A program made the translations under genes and the position numbers. Of a stretch of 64,000 nt of DNA, positions 11,012-23,162 are shown piece after piece. The stretch is from Diadophis punctatus similis. Its lineage: Eukaryota > Chordata > Lepidosauria > Squamata > Dipsadidae. Every line of letters begins with the position of its first letter. The first letter of the stretch is position 1. The notes beneath the pieces were generated by a model. That model did not search any database. It was not told the DNA's origin and was given only the letters and a program-made list of their open reading frames with translations. The DNA lies in assembly GCA_023053685.1 (NCBI GenBank), contig JALIGW010000028.1, positions 6,360,501 through 6,424,500 of the forward strand, in the 5' to 3' direction.

Positions 11012-11190
11012 TCATTAACTTCAGATTCCTTGGCAAGATTTCAGAAGTGGCTTGCCGTTGCCACCTTTCTAGGGCTGAGAGGGAGTGACTGGTTCAAGGT
11101 CATTCAGTTGGCTACATGCCTAAGGCGGGACTAGAAGTCACAGTCTCCCAATTTCTAGTCTGCTGCCTTAACCACCACACAAACTTGCAA
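11012..11190 (-). mobile_element. tRNA-derived SINE, type 2, reverse, truncated
   Basis: Contains the same CTTGGCAAGATTTCAGAAG, AAGGTCATTCAG and CTAAGGCGGGACTAGAA blocks as the copy just upstream. It lacks the full 3' tail. Confidence 0.65.
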
Positions 11191-11243
11191 GCTCTGCAAA
11201 TATTAGATGGTGTTGGTCAACTATAGCTAACGTTTATTGACAG

Positions 11244-11438
11244 ATACAGTATCAGGAATTCAGAGACCAGATCATGGATGAAATGAAACTAGGTTACAAA
11301 AAATGCCGTTCCATTCATGTTCTGCTGCTGGGCCAAATGCTAAACAAAAGTGTGATAAGACTGAAGGCAGATTCAGATCTGAAGGCAGAAACTACTACAG
11401 GAGGATCCACATCTCTATACCAACTTAAAATTTTAAAG
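11244..11438 (+). other. unassigned open frame with exon-like boundaries
   Basis: A 195-bp stretch (65 codons) with no stop, preceded by TTATTGACAG and followed by AAAG|GTAATT. It would be a phase 0-0 exon. The frame reads through MDEMKLGYKKCRSIH and LLLGQMLNKS. I recognise no family. A TGA lies just upstream in the same frame, and a chance open frame of this length is not rare, so it may mean nothing. It lies between BUB1B and PAK6, where no gene is expected from human order. Confidence 0.15.
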
Positions 11439-14400
11439 GTAATTCATTAGTGGTAGAATATTTGGCAAATATTGTTCAAGTTGTCTTTTAGCTTGCAAAA
11501 TACTGTGCAAATTTTCAAATTCTCAAAAACAGGGGGAAAAGCATAAGGAAAGGAATGGGAAGGGGAAAGTGCCTAATATTCAAACTACAATCTGTGTTTA
11601 CTTACAGTATAGTATGATGAAATATGGGAGTAGACTGCAGACATACAAATTAGGATCTGTCAGGTACTGAGATGATCCCAGGTTGCGCCTAGACCTTTTC
11701 CAGGAACGTCTAGGAAAAAGAAACAAATGGTTACTCACTGACTTTTCGAAATGTGTTTGTACATTTAAAACTGACACCATCTTGGAATATAATCAACAAC
11801 ATATAGGAAAATTAAGCAGTTCTTAGCTTTTCAGCACTGGGTATAATTCTGAGCAATGTGCCAAGTTCGAAGTAAAATCGGGTAGCATTCAACAGACATA
11901 CTCTTCTTGTCTCAATGCAGAGATGACATTGAAGACATGTCCTAACGACAGGATCTTCATCTTGGTGCCAGCCTACCACTCAGGAAGAATATTGGAGGAA
12001 AGCATATCACAATGTGTAAAGGTCCTAATGACTGAATTAGATTTATCCCCAAAGTTTGAATTTCAGACACTGTAATGTCCATACTGGGAGTCTCCTTTAT
12101 TTAAAAAAATAATTTGTGATCTTGCTTTTCAAGCACAGAATTTAATCCCATGTCTTCCCCCCCCCCTTGCATCCTAACACTTGTTCACAGGACAAGATGT
12201 GTAAGGACATAAGAAAACAACTACAAATAGTGGGTGTGTGAAGTTCAATTATTTGTGAATGGTCAATAATACTGGATGATACAACACTGCCTTACACACT
12301 TTAAGGAAAGGTTTTGGAATCTTTCAAGGTTGCTATTAGAAAAGCATAGACTTAAGTAGATAAATATGCCTGAATAGTCTGCTAAATGACCCCCCACACA
12401 CACACACACAACCTTCTGTCCTTTGCTCTGCATGAATCCAGAGCATTTCTTGACAAAATCCATCTCAGACAGGACTGAGGAAAATCACTGCTCTTCCCTC
12501 TATGACAGCACTGAAAGAGGGAGGCTAGGGTAAAATGCTCTCTGTATAAATAGCCCTGTTCCTGTTGTATGTGTAAATTCAGTGCTTTTTGTGCTAATGA
12601 CATCAACTTCTTTCCCATAGCAACTTCCCACGAGGTCAAAATTACCAGGCAACATTTAGAAAATGCAATGCTTTATCGATTTGTGATTAACAGAAATTAA
12701 ACAATGAGGGCTAAGGTGTAGGAGGAGTCCTGGCAATGAACAACTGTCAAATTTGGAAAGGTTGATTCTGTTATTACAGTTTTTAGGAATCTTCTTTTTT
12801 CTTCTGGTTGTTCTTTAATAACTATCTTTGTCAAAATGATGGATTAGGTGGGCATCTGTACTAACTTTCATGGGTTTGAAGAAAATATGCACAGGTGACT
12901 AAACAGAAGGCTTGAGAATGACTTATTCTTAAGTTCTCCCTCACTAATTTATCGCCTTCAGTTCTATTTCTTTTTCTCCTTTGTCATCTTTTACCCTCAG
13001 ATTCTGATAATTATCAAGCATCATTATAGGCCCATGAAAATGTGCATTTATAGAAATGTTAATTAGGAAATTAGATTAAACAAAAAACAATGGAAACAGA
13101 AGTTTTATTTTGTTTTTATTTTTTGGAGCTGATGCCTTCTCTGGATCAAATATTTGCTGATGCATTTCTTCCAAGAAAACATAAGAAATCTGAAAACACT
13201 TCCACATTTGTCACCATTTCCACTTCTGAATTCCTGAAAGGAGATTAAAGAGTTCTTGTGATAATATTCTCTTCCACTGATCCTACAAAGTGGATAGCTA
13301 GGAGCATATTCCAGGGTTCTCCAAAGAAGTCAATATTGACCTCCAAGATTTGATGGGTCTATACAAGGGATCATCATCATCATCATCATAATCATCATCA
13401 TCATTATTATCATCATCATCATTATCATCATCATCATTATTCATAGTACTATTAGATAAAGTGGTAGTTATTAAATTATTTTCATATGATGAATGTTTGG
13501 GGGTTAATTAACTATCTGAAACTTTGCAAAGGGGTCGATGAACTGAAGAATTTGTAGATCCCTGGCTTATTACCACTCTAGAGAAGTAAAGTTACTTAGT
13601 AGTTTGCCATACTTATTCTTACTATGTGCACTATCCATTTGTCTCACTACCGGTATATATAAAAAAAATCAGAGCTCTGCCTCTGAGAGGAAACAGCAAA
13701 GTCATAAAATTTCTTTGAAAGACATGCTAGGATGGCTGAAGTCCTGGAGCAGAAGATGGAACAAGACAAGAGTTTCAGCAGACCAGGCAGAAGCTCGACA
13801 CTCTAACATTGTTTCAAATAATAGTTTAATTGTGATTTAAAATATATTAAAGTTAAACCAGAAATAAGATAATGTTCATGTCATGAGATTATGGAGGCTC
13901 AGAGGGATTCTGAAGTGGCGAAGTCCTTATGTGGAAGTATCCCACACAAAAACTGGTATTGTTGTTGTAAATATTTTTGTGTATGAATGGGAAATAATTA
14001 TTTCCTGGAATGTTTACTGAGTTTGACTTGACACGAGGAACCAATTATTTTGAAATAATGCCTACATATATGTGAGTGTACTTATATTCCACATATGAAC
14101 CTCTAAGCCTCCTGGTTCAGTCCATATCATGAATCAGATGTTGCATATTTTTTTCTTGCAGCACTACATTAGCTCTAATTTTAGTATGTAATTAATGTTA
14201 CTCCCCCATTTCTACTTTAGGTTTGTAAGCCAGGAGAACAGAGTAATATAGTGAGTAATTACTGGAATTACAGAGAGAACATATTTTTGCACAAGGTCAT
14301 CTGTCAATCTAAAAATCATAGGACAGGCTTTTCCATGAAGTATCCAAATAGTTGCTTCAGGCAAGGAATTCCAAACTTATAGGTTTTGGAGTGGAGGTGA

Positions 14401-14871
14401 CAATGTTATTTTCCAACTTCTATTTTCAATCTTTATGTATCCTAGAAGGAGGTGGGGAAATTGCCACATGAGACTTTGTTTCTAGGTACGTAAATATCAA
14501 AGCTTTTTTCCTTGGATATGACTTTCTAGTTTAGACTAAAACCGTGGCATTCCTGGTAGCCTGTTGTCTTAAAACTAACCAGTCCAACGGTGCTTTGCTT
14601 CCAAGGCCATAAAAGTTTATCTGTTGGGGATATTGCCTTTACATTAAATGGTTTCTACCAATGCATAGGTAATCAATGAGAAATGTCATGTAGATGTAAC
14701 ATGGTTCTTCCACACAAGGAAAATGATCCCCTACATACATATGCACTTACCCCATTAAGCATGTACATTCTGTTTATTCAGTATGACAGTACAAGACAAT
14801 GTTTTCATGACAAAAGAAATATTCTTATCTTGAACCACATGAAAAATATTTGTGGCTGCTACAATAGCATT
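11439..14871. other. intergenic, with ATC-rich microsatellite
   Basis: Mostly unique AT-rich DNA. An imperfect (ATC)n tract spans about 13371-13442, and a short (CA)n lies near 12394-12410. No coding features I would defend; the short frames lack context. Confidence 0.45.
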
Positions 14872-14875
14872 TTAC

Positions 14876-15456
14876 TGTTGTAAGGAATATCCTTCTGGGT
14901 TCATTTCCAAGTGGGGAAAAAGACACTGGATTCATGGAAGTTGCTTGGAAAGAAGGTTTTAATATGGTGGACAGGAGCACATGGCATGAGCCCCTGTACA
15001 GAAAAGGTAGATCACATGTTTCCAGATGTGGGTGAAGAGAAAAAAGGGCAGAAGAGATGCTGAGTTCCTTGTTTTATACTCTCTGTTGGGTCCCACCTCT
15101 TAGTTTCCTGTTCCTTGTGTATATAATGCAACTGATTGGTGGTCAGGCTCCCAGAAGGCCATGCAGTGGCAACTCTATAGGCTTTTGTCTGTCCCAGCTT
15201 TGGCTGAATGAAAGGGCCTTGGGCAAATCCTATTGTGGTTCTGTTATGCAGAAGACTTCCAGGCTAGGTGAGAGGAATGTGTGAGCTGGGCCCAGTCTTT
15301 AATGGCCCATTGGCAAAGGATGGGGGTTTCTAAGAGGAGTCTTTTGTCTGCTTAAAAGCATGTTTCCAGGGATATTCTATAGAATATATTCTGCTTTTTA
15401 ATATTTCCTAGGATTTTTCATTTTTCTAGGAGAGGGGTGGGTGCTAACTTCCTACA
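14876..15456. mobile_element. possible solo LTR
   Basis: A 581-bp segment beginning TGTTGTAAGGAA and ending TTCCTACA, so TG...CA with partly complementary ends. TTAC flanks it on both sides (14872-14875 and 15457-15460). A TATA-like GTATATAATG lies inside. No internal genes. The 4-bp duplication is short enough that chance is not excluded. Confidence 0.4.
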
Positions 15457-15460
15457 TTAC

Positions 15461-16989
15461 AAAGTGTGTTAATCTTTGCAGTTTATAAATGGATCCTCCT
15501 GCTTTCATTTGATATCATAGGCACCAGAAGGGGGCCAAAGAGCTGCAAGTGATAACACATGCAATGTAGCATAATCATGCAAACATGCAAACACTTAAGT
15601 ATTTGTGTTCAAAGTCAGGATGCAGGCAATGAAGGGTGGAGTTTGTCTTGCACATATTGTAATATTTTTGTCATCATAGTTAATAATGGAAGTCTATGTT
15701 CACATTGTGAAAATATGAGATAACCTGACTTAGTCATCAGATCTGATGGAGATTATGAAAGTTGTAATTTAAATCACCTGGAGAAGATCAGAGAGAAGGA
15801 TTTATTCTTCCATTCTTCCTTTCATTCCCTTGCTCTATTTTCTCTGCAGTATTAGCCCTCAATAAACGAAGGTGCCTTAGGGAGGTTGCAGGGAAGTCTT
15901 TCTCCAGTATGGATACAAAACATAAAATAAGTACCAGTAATAGGAAATACGCAAGGACATCTAGTCTTGTTCTCAGTAATAATTTATAGTTAACAAACCC
16001 AATATAGCCATTCCCCCTCTTGCAAGTATTGTGCACCCCCTCCCATTTCATCTCCAGCCTTAGGGTAACTTTAATTATACCAGTATATTTCCTCCTTAAT
16101 CCATACTGTCCAAAAGTATCCTCAAAGTGCATGAAATCTATTAGGTTTTGCACCTGTGACCATACAGGGAAGTCCAGCTGGCGATGAGGACTACAACAGA
16201 GACAATAGATATAGGACAAGACTCTGCAATGGGACAAAACATTTCAAGTGGGAAAACCTCTAAGGCTGGAAAAGATGGAAAGAAAGAAAGAAAAGAAGAT
16301 GACCAGTACTGAGATGAATAGACTCAATTGCAGTGGTGATGAGTGCAGTCTTAGAAGACCTGAAGAATCAGGTTAGGGACAGAAGGTCATGGAGGAAATT
16401 TGTGAGGTTTCTAGGAGTCAAAAACAATTTGGTAGCACAAAATCAAATCAAATCTTTTTTATTTTTTATTTTTGCTTACTCAAGGATGGGTGGAAAGCAT
16501 TTGAGCTCAGTAGTGGGAAAAGGCTCCAAACCATGTGAAGATGTTCTAACTTGGACAAAATTGATTAAAGGGAATCCTGCTTATTCTTCTATTTTGCCCA
16601 TGAAAATCAATTAGGGCTTCTTTGGGAAGTAGTGAGGAAATTTAACCAGGATGGCTATGTGCAAAATCTAGGCAAAGTAAATTGCACATTTACAAGGAAA
16701 GCTAGCTGTTTCCTGACTGGTGACTTGGAGCAACTCAGTCACCGCTATTTGAACATACCACCTGTTTTCATATCTGTTAAATGGGCACAGAGACAATTGA
16801 ATGACACTATTGAATGACACAGGGAGGAAAAGGGCTTAGTTGGCGTAAACAAGAACACCTGATGTATCACTCTGGCCCATCCTTCCCAAAGGAAACTTTT
16901 GTGTTTTGTTTCTTTTCCCCCTTCCTTTTTTCCCTTTTCACCACTTGCCTGGGAGTGGGGGCGCCTGGCATTTTCATAATGCCTCCCAC
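15461..16989. other. intergenic/upstream region with a LINE tail fragment
   Basis: Includes about 16310-16450, whose GGTCATGGAGGAAATTTGTG and AGGAGTCAAAAACAATTTGG resemble the 3' end of RTE/BovB LINEs. The remainder is unique-looking, becoming more GC-rich towards 16.9 kb. Confidence 0.4.
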
Positions 16990-17248
16990 ACAGCAGCTGG
17001 CTGGTTGGCACAAGGGAATGCTGGTAGGAAGCAGCTGCAGCGAGAAGGATGCTCAGGGATGCGTGAGCCGCGGATAAAGCTGAACCGAGTGTTCAGAAGA
17101 GTGTTTCCGAAGCTCAGGAGATGAAATCCTGGAGAATTTTTGCCTGAAGCAAAGGATGTTTCCCTCCTCCTAAAACAAGCAGCAGCCTGCAGTCCCGGGA
17201 GGAGGGACCCAGCAGAGCAGCTCAGAAGCAGCTCGTCTTGTCGCTAAG
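16990..17248 (+). promoter_or_regulatory. PAK6: candidate promoter and first non-coding exon (PAK6)
   Basis: A locally GC-richer, repeat-free stretch on the + strand holds two CAGCTG E-box motifs (near 16994 and 17032) and an ATAAAGC motif near 17075. It ends at the strong splice donor CGCTAAG|GTAAGA, making 17248 the last exon base. There is no long open frame, as expected of a 5' non-coding exon. PAK6 in mammals uses several alternative 5' untranslated exons, and this is the first such segment downstream of BUB1B. Assignment to PAK6 is inference from strand and position; the transcription start is not determined. Confidence 0.35.
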
Positions 17249-17566
17249 GTAAGATTCTGGTTTTCTCCACAATGAGCTTAGCTGATTTCTGGACTTACCG
17301 GTAGACCCATCCCCTCACCTCTCTATACCTAGACCTGTCTATACCTCGACCTGTCTATACTGTGTGCTTCTTTGACCTGTGGTAAAGCACTTCTGTTACC
17401 TTTGGGAATCTCTTGCTTTGGCTGCTTTGAGGGGGGACGGGCTTCTGCCCCAAATTCCTGTGTGATGGTCCTTCCCCCTCATGTTATACAAGCGGTGTCA
17501 CAGTGTCACTTCAGCTAATGAAGAGTTGCGGGAAGCAGGGCAATTTGATTGCTCCTATTGCAGTTT

Positions 17567-17568
<2 letters not shown>

Positions 17569-17629
<61 letters not shown>
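17569..17629. repeat. (TC)n microsatellite
   Basis: About 30 uninterrupted TC units some 320 bp downstream of the candidate first exon, within its presumed intron. Confidence 0.95.
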
Positions 17630-17631
<2 letters not shown>

Positions 17632-18554
17632 CTTTTAATTTCATTGGGGACCGCGCTGTGCATGCGTGTGTTTGTGTGTGAGACAGAGAAAGATAGAATA
17701 AGGGTTGAAATCATCTAACCTGCGAGCATTCCAGATGCATGAGGACGGTGCTCTCACACTTCCTCTTCAGATTAAGCATTTGAATTAGCCAATAGGAGCC
17801 GCATTTTCCCCCCAGTTTATAACTTCCAACGAGTGGAGGGAAAAGGTAAGGCTTTTAATGCCAGGAAACCTGGCGTAACTTTAACCGAACGGGAATAGGG
17901 ATAGTTTCCTGAAGAAACACCCTAACCCCAAACCATGGATGGGAACTTTAGATAAGAATTGTGATGTACCTAGATATATAGGGAATCACAAACGAGGGTG
18001 CAAATAGAGCAGCGTTTTTCAAACTTAGCAACTTGAAGATGTATAGTTTTTCATTAACAGAATTCCATGGCTGGATACTATTGGGAATTGGAGTTGGCAT
18101 CTTTAAGTAGCCAAGTTTGAAAAACAACAACAACCACTTGGAGCGTTTTGATTTGTACATCAGAGAAGTAAATGGTGGGTGGTTGTGACTGCGAATTTGG
18201 CAGTTTCTGAAGCTTTACTATTATGCTTTGACTAAATATTTAAACATGTATTTTTCCATAATGATTTTATTGAAATATGGGGTGTGTGTGTGCTGACATA
18301 CCTTCAGCTATTAGTAAATATGCTGAAATCTCAGTATCTATTCGAAACTTTCCCTCTCTTAGTTCTTAGATTTCCTAATTAAGTTCTTGTCAGGAAAAAA
18401 AGTAGTCTGTTTAATGCAGGTAGGTGTGCAAAGGGAACAGATCCCAAAGAATTTATGTCCTGAACACAAGTAGCTTCATATAATTATTTAGTTCTTGTTC
18501 CCTGTGTAATAGTATACATTTGACAGATATTGATCTTAGCTGATTTGGGAAGGA
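17630..18554. other. candidate PAK6 5' intron with a small MITE
   Basis: About 18010-18125 is a foldback element: AGCGTTTTTCAAACTTAGCAA at the left and GCCAAGTTTGAAAAACA at the right, a common reptile MITE pattern. The rest is unremarkable. Confidence 0.45.
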
Positions 18555-18556
18555 AT

Positions 18557-18587
<31 letters not shown>

Positions 18588-18860
18588 TTAAACGCTCTTA
18601 TAGGCCGCCCAATCCCGTGGGACTCAGGGCGGCGTACAACATAAATAAGAAGCGTACAATTTTAAAAACAATAGTCATAAATTTACATTAAAAATATAAT
18701 TAAAAAAGACATTTTAAGCACAACATTCAGGGGGAATCTGATTGTCCTATTCACCCCATCTGCCGGAAGAGCCATGTTTTTAAGGCTTTACGGAAAGCCA
18801 GCAGGGTGGGGATGGTCCGGATCTCTGGTGGAAGTTGGTTCCAGAGGGACCAACTTCATT
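18555..18860 (-). mobile_element. CR1 LINE 3' end, 5'-truncated, reverse
   Basis: An (ATTT)n tail at 18555-18589 is followed by the 3' UTR (GCCGCCCAATCCCGTGGGACT) and the complement of the last ORF2 codons. It is cut off near 18858. It matches the 3' end of the longer copy at 56986-58050. Confidence 0.8.
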
Positions 18861-19152
18861 TAGAGCATGAACTAATACCTTTACTAATTTGTGCACTGAA
18901 TTCTGAAATCTAAGTGTTAATATTTGAAAAATGAAAAGTTGAGAGCTACATTATCATCTTCTGTGTGAATATGCTGCTCAGTTTGAACTGTTCTGAAATG
19001 TATATTTATATAAAATATCTTGCAAAATTAGACTCTTCCTCGATGAAAAAAGCCTGTGTGGTTTGCCCTATATGTATAAAACTATGATATTGTGAAAATA
19101 TTACTGGTGGATAATTGTGAAAACTAGCTGTCAGATTCAGATATATAATGGT

Positions 19153-19418
19153 CTTGTATTTATTTATTTATTTATTATTTATTAGTGAGATTTATATACC
19201 ACCTCAAAGTGCAAGCACTCTCTAAGCGGTTTACACCAGTAAGCAATGTATATATTTATATTGCCCCCAACAATCTGGGTCCTCATTTTACCTACCTCGG
19301 AAGGATGGAAGGCTGAGTCAACCCTGAGCCGGTGAGATTTGAACCGCTGACCTGCGGATCACAGTCAGCTAAAGTGGCCTGCAGTACTGCACTCTAACCG
19401 CTGCGCCACCTCGGCTCT
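19153..19418 (-). mobile_element. tRNA-derived SINE, type 1, reverse
   Basis: Reverse of GAGCCGAGGTGGCGCAGCGG..., with a B-box-like GGTTCAAATCTC and the body AATGAGGACCCAGATTGTTG. It is preceded by a TTTA-rich tail tract. Full-length or nearly so; close copies are at 42842-43098 and 21575-21801. Confidence 0.8.
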
Positions 19419-19677
19419 TGATGTTTTTATAGAGAGTATGAATAGTTTTTTTAATCATGTGGAAAACAAGATCTCTTATTTGAATACAACATCTCTTTAC
19501 AGCCTTAGGAATAATTAGAAATAGAAATTCCCTCCAATTTTACCCTGCACTGCATATCCAGTAGCAAACTTTCAGATGTTAAGAGCATTTTTCAAATCAT
19601 CAGGACAAAGGAAAAGGAGACAAATATCTAATTTGTGTCTTTTTGTACTATAAACATATCCATGGAGCAAAACATTC

Positions 19678-20075
19678 CAGAATTCAGACTAACACAGTTG
19701 GAAGAGACCTTGGAAGCCTTCTATCTAGTCCAACCCCCTGCTCAAGCAGGAGACCCTATCTATACCATTTCAGACAAATGGCTGTTCAATGTCTTCTTAA
19801 AAGCCTCCAATGGTGGAGCACTCATAACTTCTGGAGGCAAGTTGTTCCACTGGTTAATTGTTCTCATTGTCAGGAAATTTCTCTTTAGTTCTAGATTGCT
19901 TCTCTCCTTGATTAGTTTTCATACATTGCTTCTTGCCTTGCCTTCTGGTGCTTTGGAAATAGGTGGTCCCTCTCTTTGTGGCAGCCCCTCAAATATTGGA
20001 ACACTCTTATCATGTTGCCCCTAATCATTCTTTTCCATTGATTTTCAGTTGTGTTTTGTTTAAGGTAAATTCTAA
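19678..20075 (-). mobile_element. CR1 LINE 3' region, reverse
   Basis: Begins with TTGGAAGAGACCTTGGAAGC and CTAGTCCAACCCCCTGCTC, the complement of a CR1 3' end. It continues through AACTTCTGGAGGCAAGTTG and CAGGAAATTTCTCTTTAG. The long open frame across it is antisense and meaningless. Confidence 0.75.
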
Positions 20076-21049
20076 ATAAATTGCACTGGGCTACAAATGA
20101 GTTTTGTAACAAGGTGAAATTTCACGAGCAGCAGTTCCCAATTTGTTGGGTTACCTCATATATTGTAAGATCTGTGATCCAATGAAGCTGAGGGATCTCA
20201 AAAGCTCAAAGTACCTGAGAAGACAAGTAGAATCGGAATGGCTAGCTAGCTCCTATATTTTTGTTAAACTAAATATACAGAATAGGAAACTTTGGTAGTA
20301 CAGCTTCTTATGCAGAAAATCAAAAGATGTTCTTGAAATTCTCATGGCATAACTATTACATGTATATAAAATCTCCATCCCTGGTTTTGCAGCTGGAAAT
20401 TAAAAAAGTAACTCAAAATATTAAATAGCTGAACATGTCTTACATACATATTAAACAATTTTTATATTTCTTTTCTGTATTTCAGCACTTTCTCTGTTTA
20501 TATCTCTTTCCTTAATTAAAGAGAGCTGGCTAATTAACAGTGTTAATATTTTTCAGGGACACAAACTTTTGATAAACAAAATGCAGGTATGTTTTTAATT
20601 AATATTTATATTGCCTGTCAGTTACCGGCACTATCAATATTAGGTACTGGTGAAATACAGGAAATTAGAGGTTACAGGAAGTTACCAGTACTAGTGAAAT
20701 ACAGGAAATTAGAGCATGGATTATTAAAAGCCCTTCATATCAAGGAATGAGTAAGAGCAACATCTCCTGAAGGAGCCATGAATAATAACACTCAGGAGAA
20801 GGTGTGAAAAACAGGTACACACATGAATATAACAATAAGATGAGTTTGTAACTGACAGAAACAGCAAGAAAGTTTAAAGTTTAAATGCAATTCAGGGAAT
20901 AGAAATTCTTGAATTTTGATAAAATATGTCAAATATTCATTGGTGATTTGCTTTTCCATTGAACTATTAACATTGTTAGAGGGCTTCCACAAAAGCTATA
21001 AGACTAGGATTGTTGTCATAAACTGTCAAACATGAGGGAAGTATTAGGA
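20076..21049. other. intergenic/intronic with a short local duplication
   Basis: GTGAAATACAGGAAATTAGAG occurs twice (about 20650-20671 and 20693-20714), each with a nearby TTACCRG-type motif, suggesting a ~42-bp local duplication. Nothing else recognised. Confidence 0.45.
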
Positions 21050-21162
21050 TACAACTAGTCTTTGACTTACAAGCCTCCCAGGCCACATGATCACCATTTG
21101 TGACCTTCCCAGCCAGCTTCTGACAAACAAAGTCAAGGGGGGAAGCCGCATTGGCTTAATGA

Positions 21163-21445
21163 CAATAGAATAGAATAGAATAGAATAGAATAGAATAGAA
21201 TAGAATAGAATAGAATAGAATAGAATAGAATTCTTTATTGGCCAAGTGTCATTGGACACACAAGGATTTTGTCTTGGTGCATATGCTCTCAGTGTACATA
21301 AAAGAAAAGATACCTTTGTCAGGAATCATAAGGTACAACACTTAATGATAGTCATAGGGTATAAATAAGCAATCAAATCACATTAAGAAACAGTCAATAT
21401 AAATCGTAAGGATACAAACAACAAAGTTACAGTCATGCAATCATA
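21163..21445 (-). mobile_element. LINE-derived fragment with (AATAG)n array
   Basis: A 14-unit AATAG array (about 21163-21232) runs into TTCTTTATTGGCCAAGTGTC and GGACACACAAGGATTTTG, a module also found at 34315-34445 and in complement at 39440-39545. The constant module plus pentanucleotide tail looks like a LINE 3' end in reverse. Such AATAG arrays are typical of advanced snakes. Confidence 0.6.
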
Positions 21446-21574
21446 AGTGGGAGGAGATGAGTGATAGGTGAATCATTTAGTGAATGATTCACTTAACTGC
21501 ATTAAAATGATTTGCTAAACAGCCAAGGCAAAAAAGTTGTAAAATCTGGTATGACTGACATAACAACTGCCTTG

Positions 21575-21801
21575 CCGAGATGGCGCAGTGGTTAAATGCA
21601 GCACTGCAGGCTACTGCTAGTTCAGCAGTTCAGCTGTTAAAATCTCACCAGCTCAAGGTTGACTCAGCCTTCCATCATTCTGAGGTCAGTAAAATGAGGA
21701 CCCAGATTGTTGGGGGCAATATGCTGAACTCTGTAAACCGCTTAGAGAGGGCTGTAAAGCACTATGAAGCGGTATATAAGTCTAAGTGCTATTGCTATTG
21801 C
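21575..21801 (+). mobile_element. tRNA-derived SINE, type 1
   Basis: Starts CCGAGATGGCGCAGTGGTTA, continues through AGGTTGACTCAGCCTTCCAT and AATGAGGACCCAGATTGTTG, and ends TAAGTGCTATTGCTATTGC. Forward copy; the frame across it is not a gene. Confidence 0.8.
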
Positions 21802-21853
21802 TTAGCAACAGAATTTCAGATCTCAATTGTGGTTGTAAGTCGAAGACTATCTG

Positions 21854-23162
21854 TAAAGTGGTTCCAGGGACACCATAAGACAATTCCATTGCTAGAATCA
21901 AAATCCTCCTAAACTAACTTGCCCTTCCCAGGCTTCTTGTGTTTTGTGATGATGTCAAATGAAGAGATCCAAGAGTTTTCCAGTGTTCAGGGCACTCTGC
22001 CCAACTTTATTATCTGCTCTGGAATGGCTCAGCCAGTGACAGACTAGCAATTTCTTCCTGATCATCAAGCATGCCAGTGTAGGATATTTCATAATCTTGT
22101 TATATAATACCTATGAAATATATTTTGAAAGTGCTCAAATAAAGTTGCTTGCCAGAATTTCATCCAAAAGCAAAGAATATCTTTAAGCATTCCTTAAAAC
22201 ACAAAACCAACTCATGCAGCAAACAGAATTATAGTTTTTGACTGCTTTAACAGATGGGCAGAGAAATTATTGTAATGGAGGAAACTGTGGGAAAAGAATA
22301 ATTAAGTCTCATGATCATAGGACAGGAACAATCTGGTTGGAGAAAACCTTAGAACTGTGAGTCAAGGCACCTATATGGTTTTCAAGAACAGATATTCTGA
22401 GATAAGCTCTTGCCTTGATGATATCAAATGTATGCACCAGCCACAGCATAAGTGTCAGGATAAGTGTCAGAAATAAGACATGGTTGAAAACGATTTAATT
22501 TTCTACTAGTACTGTAGCTCCTAACAAGCACACACCAAATTCCTATTCTCTGTGCAGTTATCAGATTTTTCCTCCTCCCACCCCCTGCTGTAAATTTCTA
22601 CTCCTATAAAGTTAACAAGAAGAGGCCTCTTCTGTCACAAATGTCTTGGGAACCATTAGTTCAGAAGGTAATCCCTATTCTCCTTAATAACAATGTTTAT
22701 GGGTAAATCTTTGGAAGCATTAATTATATTACAGGTAACTGTGAGTAAGAAAAGCACAAAACTGGGTTTTGTTTATACTCAAAAACTATTAAATAATTTT
22801 TGTTGTTAGCAGCTTTGTGCTTAGTCATTTTTGGCATTACCTACACTAGGTTAATCATTGTTTATTTTATCACCCACACTAGATTTCTTGTTCTTTGTAA
22901 GTACTTGCTTTTAAGCAGTAAATGACTTGCACCCTAAATAGAGGCTGTCTCTCTTCATATGGACCAGGGGAGTCTCTAAGCCCTTTCATATCCTGTACTT
23001 CTTGAGTTTAAAGTTTACATTAAAATATAGCATTTAAATGGAACAAAGTATGCGTCACTTTATTCTGAGTGTACGCTATAAAAAGGGGTATGTTGCTGGC
23101 CTAACTAATGGTCCATGAATTTGTTGAATGAGTTAGAACTTAAGCCATCAGCCAATATATAT
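21854..23162. other. intergenic/intronic, nothing recognised
   Basis: Unique-looking AT-rich DNA without convincing features. Confidence 0.4.

Larger units (their letters stand above)
21051..21853. mobile_element. CAGGTAGTCCT-family MITE split by two insertions
   Basis: The left end CTAGTCTTTGACTTACAAG (near 21055) and right end GTAAGTCGAAGACTATCTGTA (near 21833-21853) belong to the same MITE family as 23666-24054. Between them lie a LINE-derived block with (AATAG)n (21163 to about 21445) and a SINE (21575-21801). Remnants of MITE body (TGAATGATTCACTTAACTGC) sit between the inserts. Confidence 0.6.

Noticed and set aside
15788..16237. 149-codon minus-strand frame
   Set aside because: No recognisable domain, odd composition, no splice or promoter context; most likely chance.
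19635..20024. 129-codon frame
   Set aside because: Antisense reading of a CR1 LINE 3' region.
21163..21232. CRISPR-like array
   Set aside because: Simple 5-bp tandem units without spacers, in a vertebrate genome.
21575..21801. tRNA gene
   Set aside because: The tRNA-like head belongs to a repeated SINE family with a long non-tRNA body; no intact cloverleaf was established.
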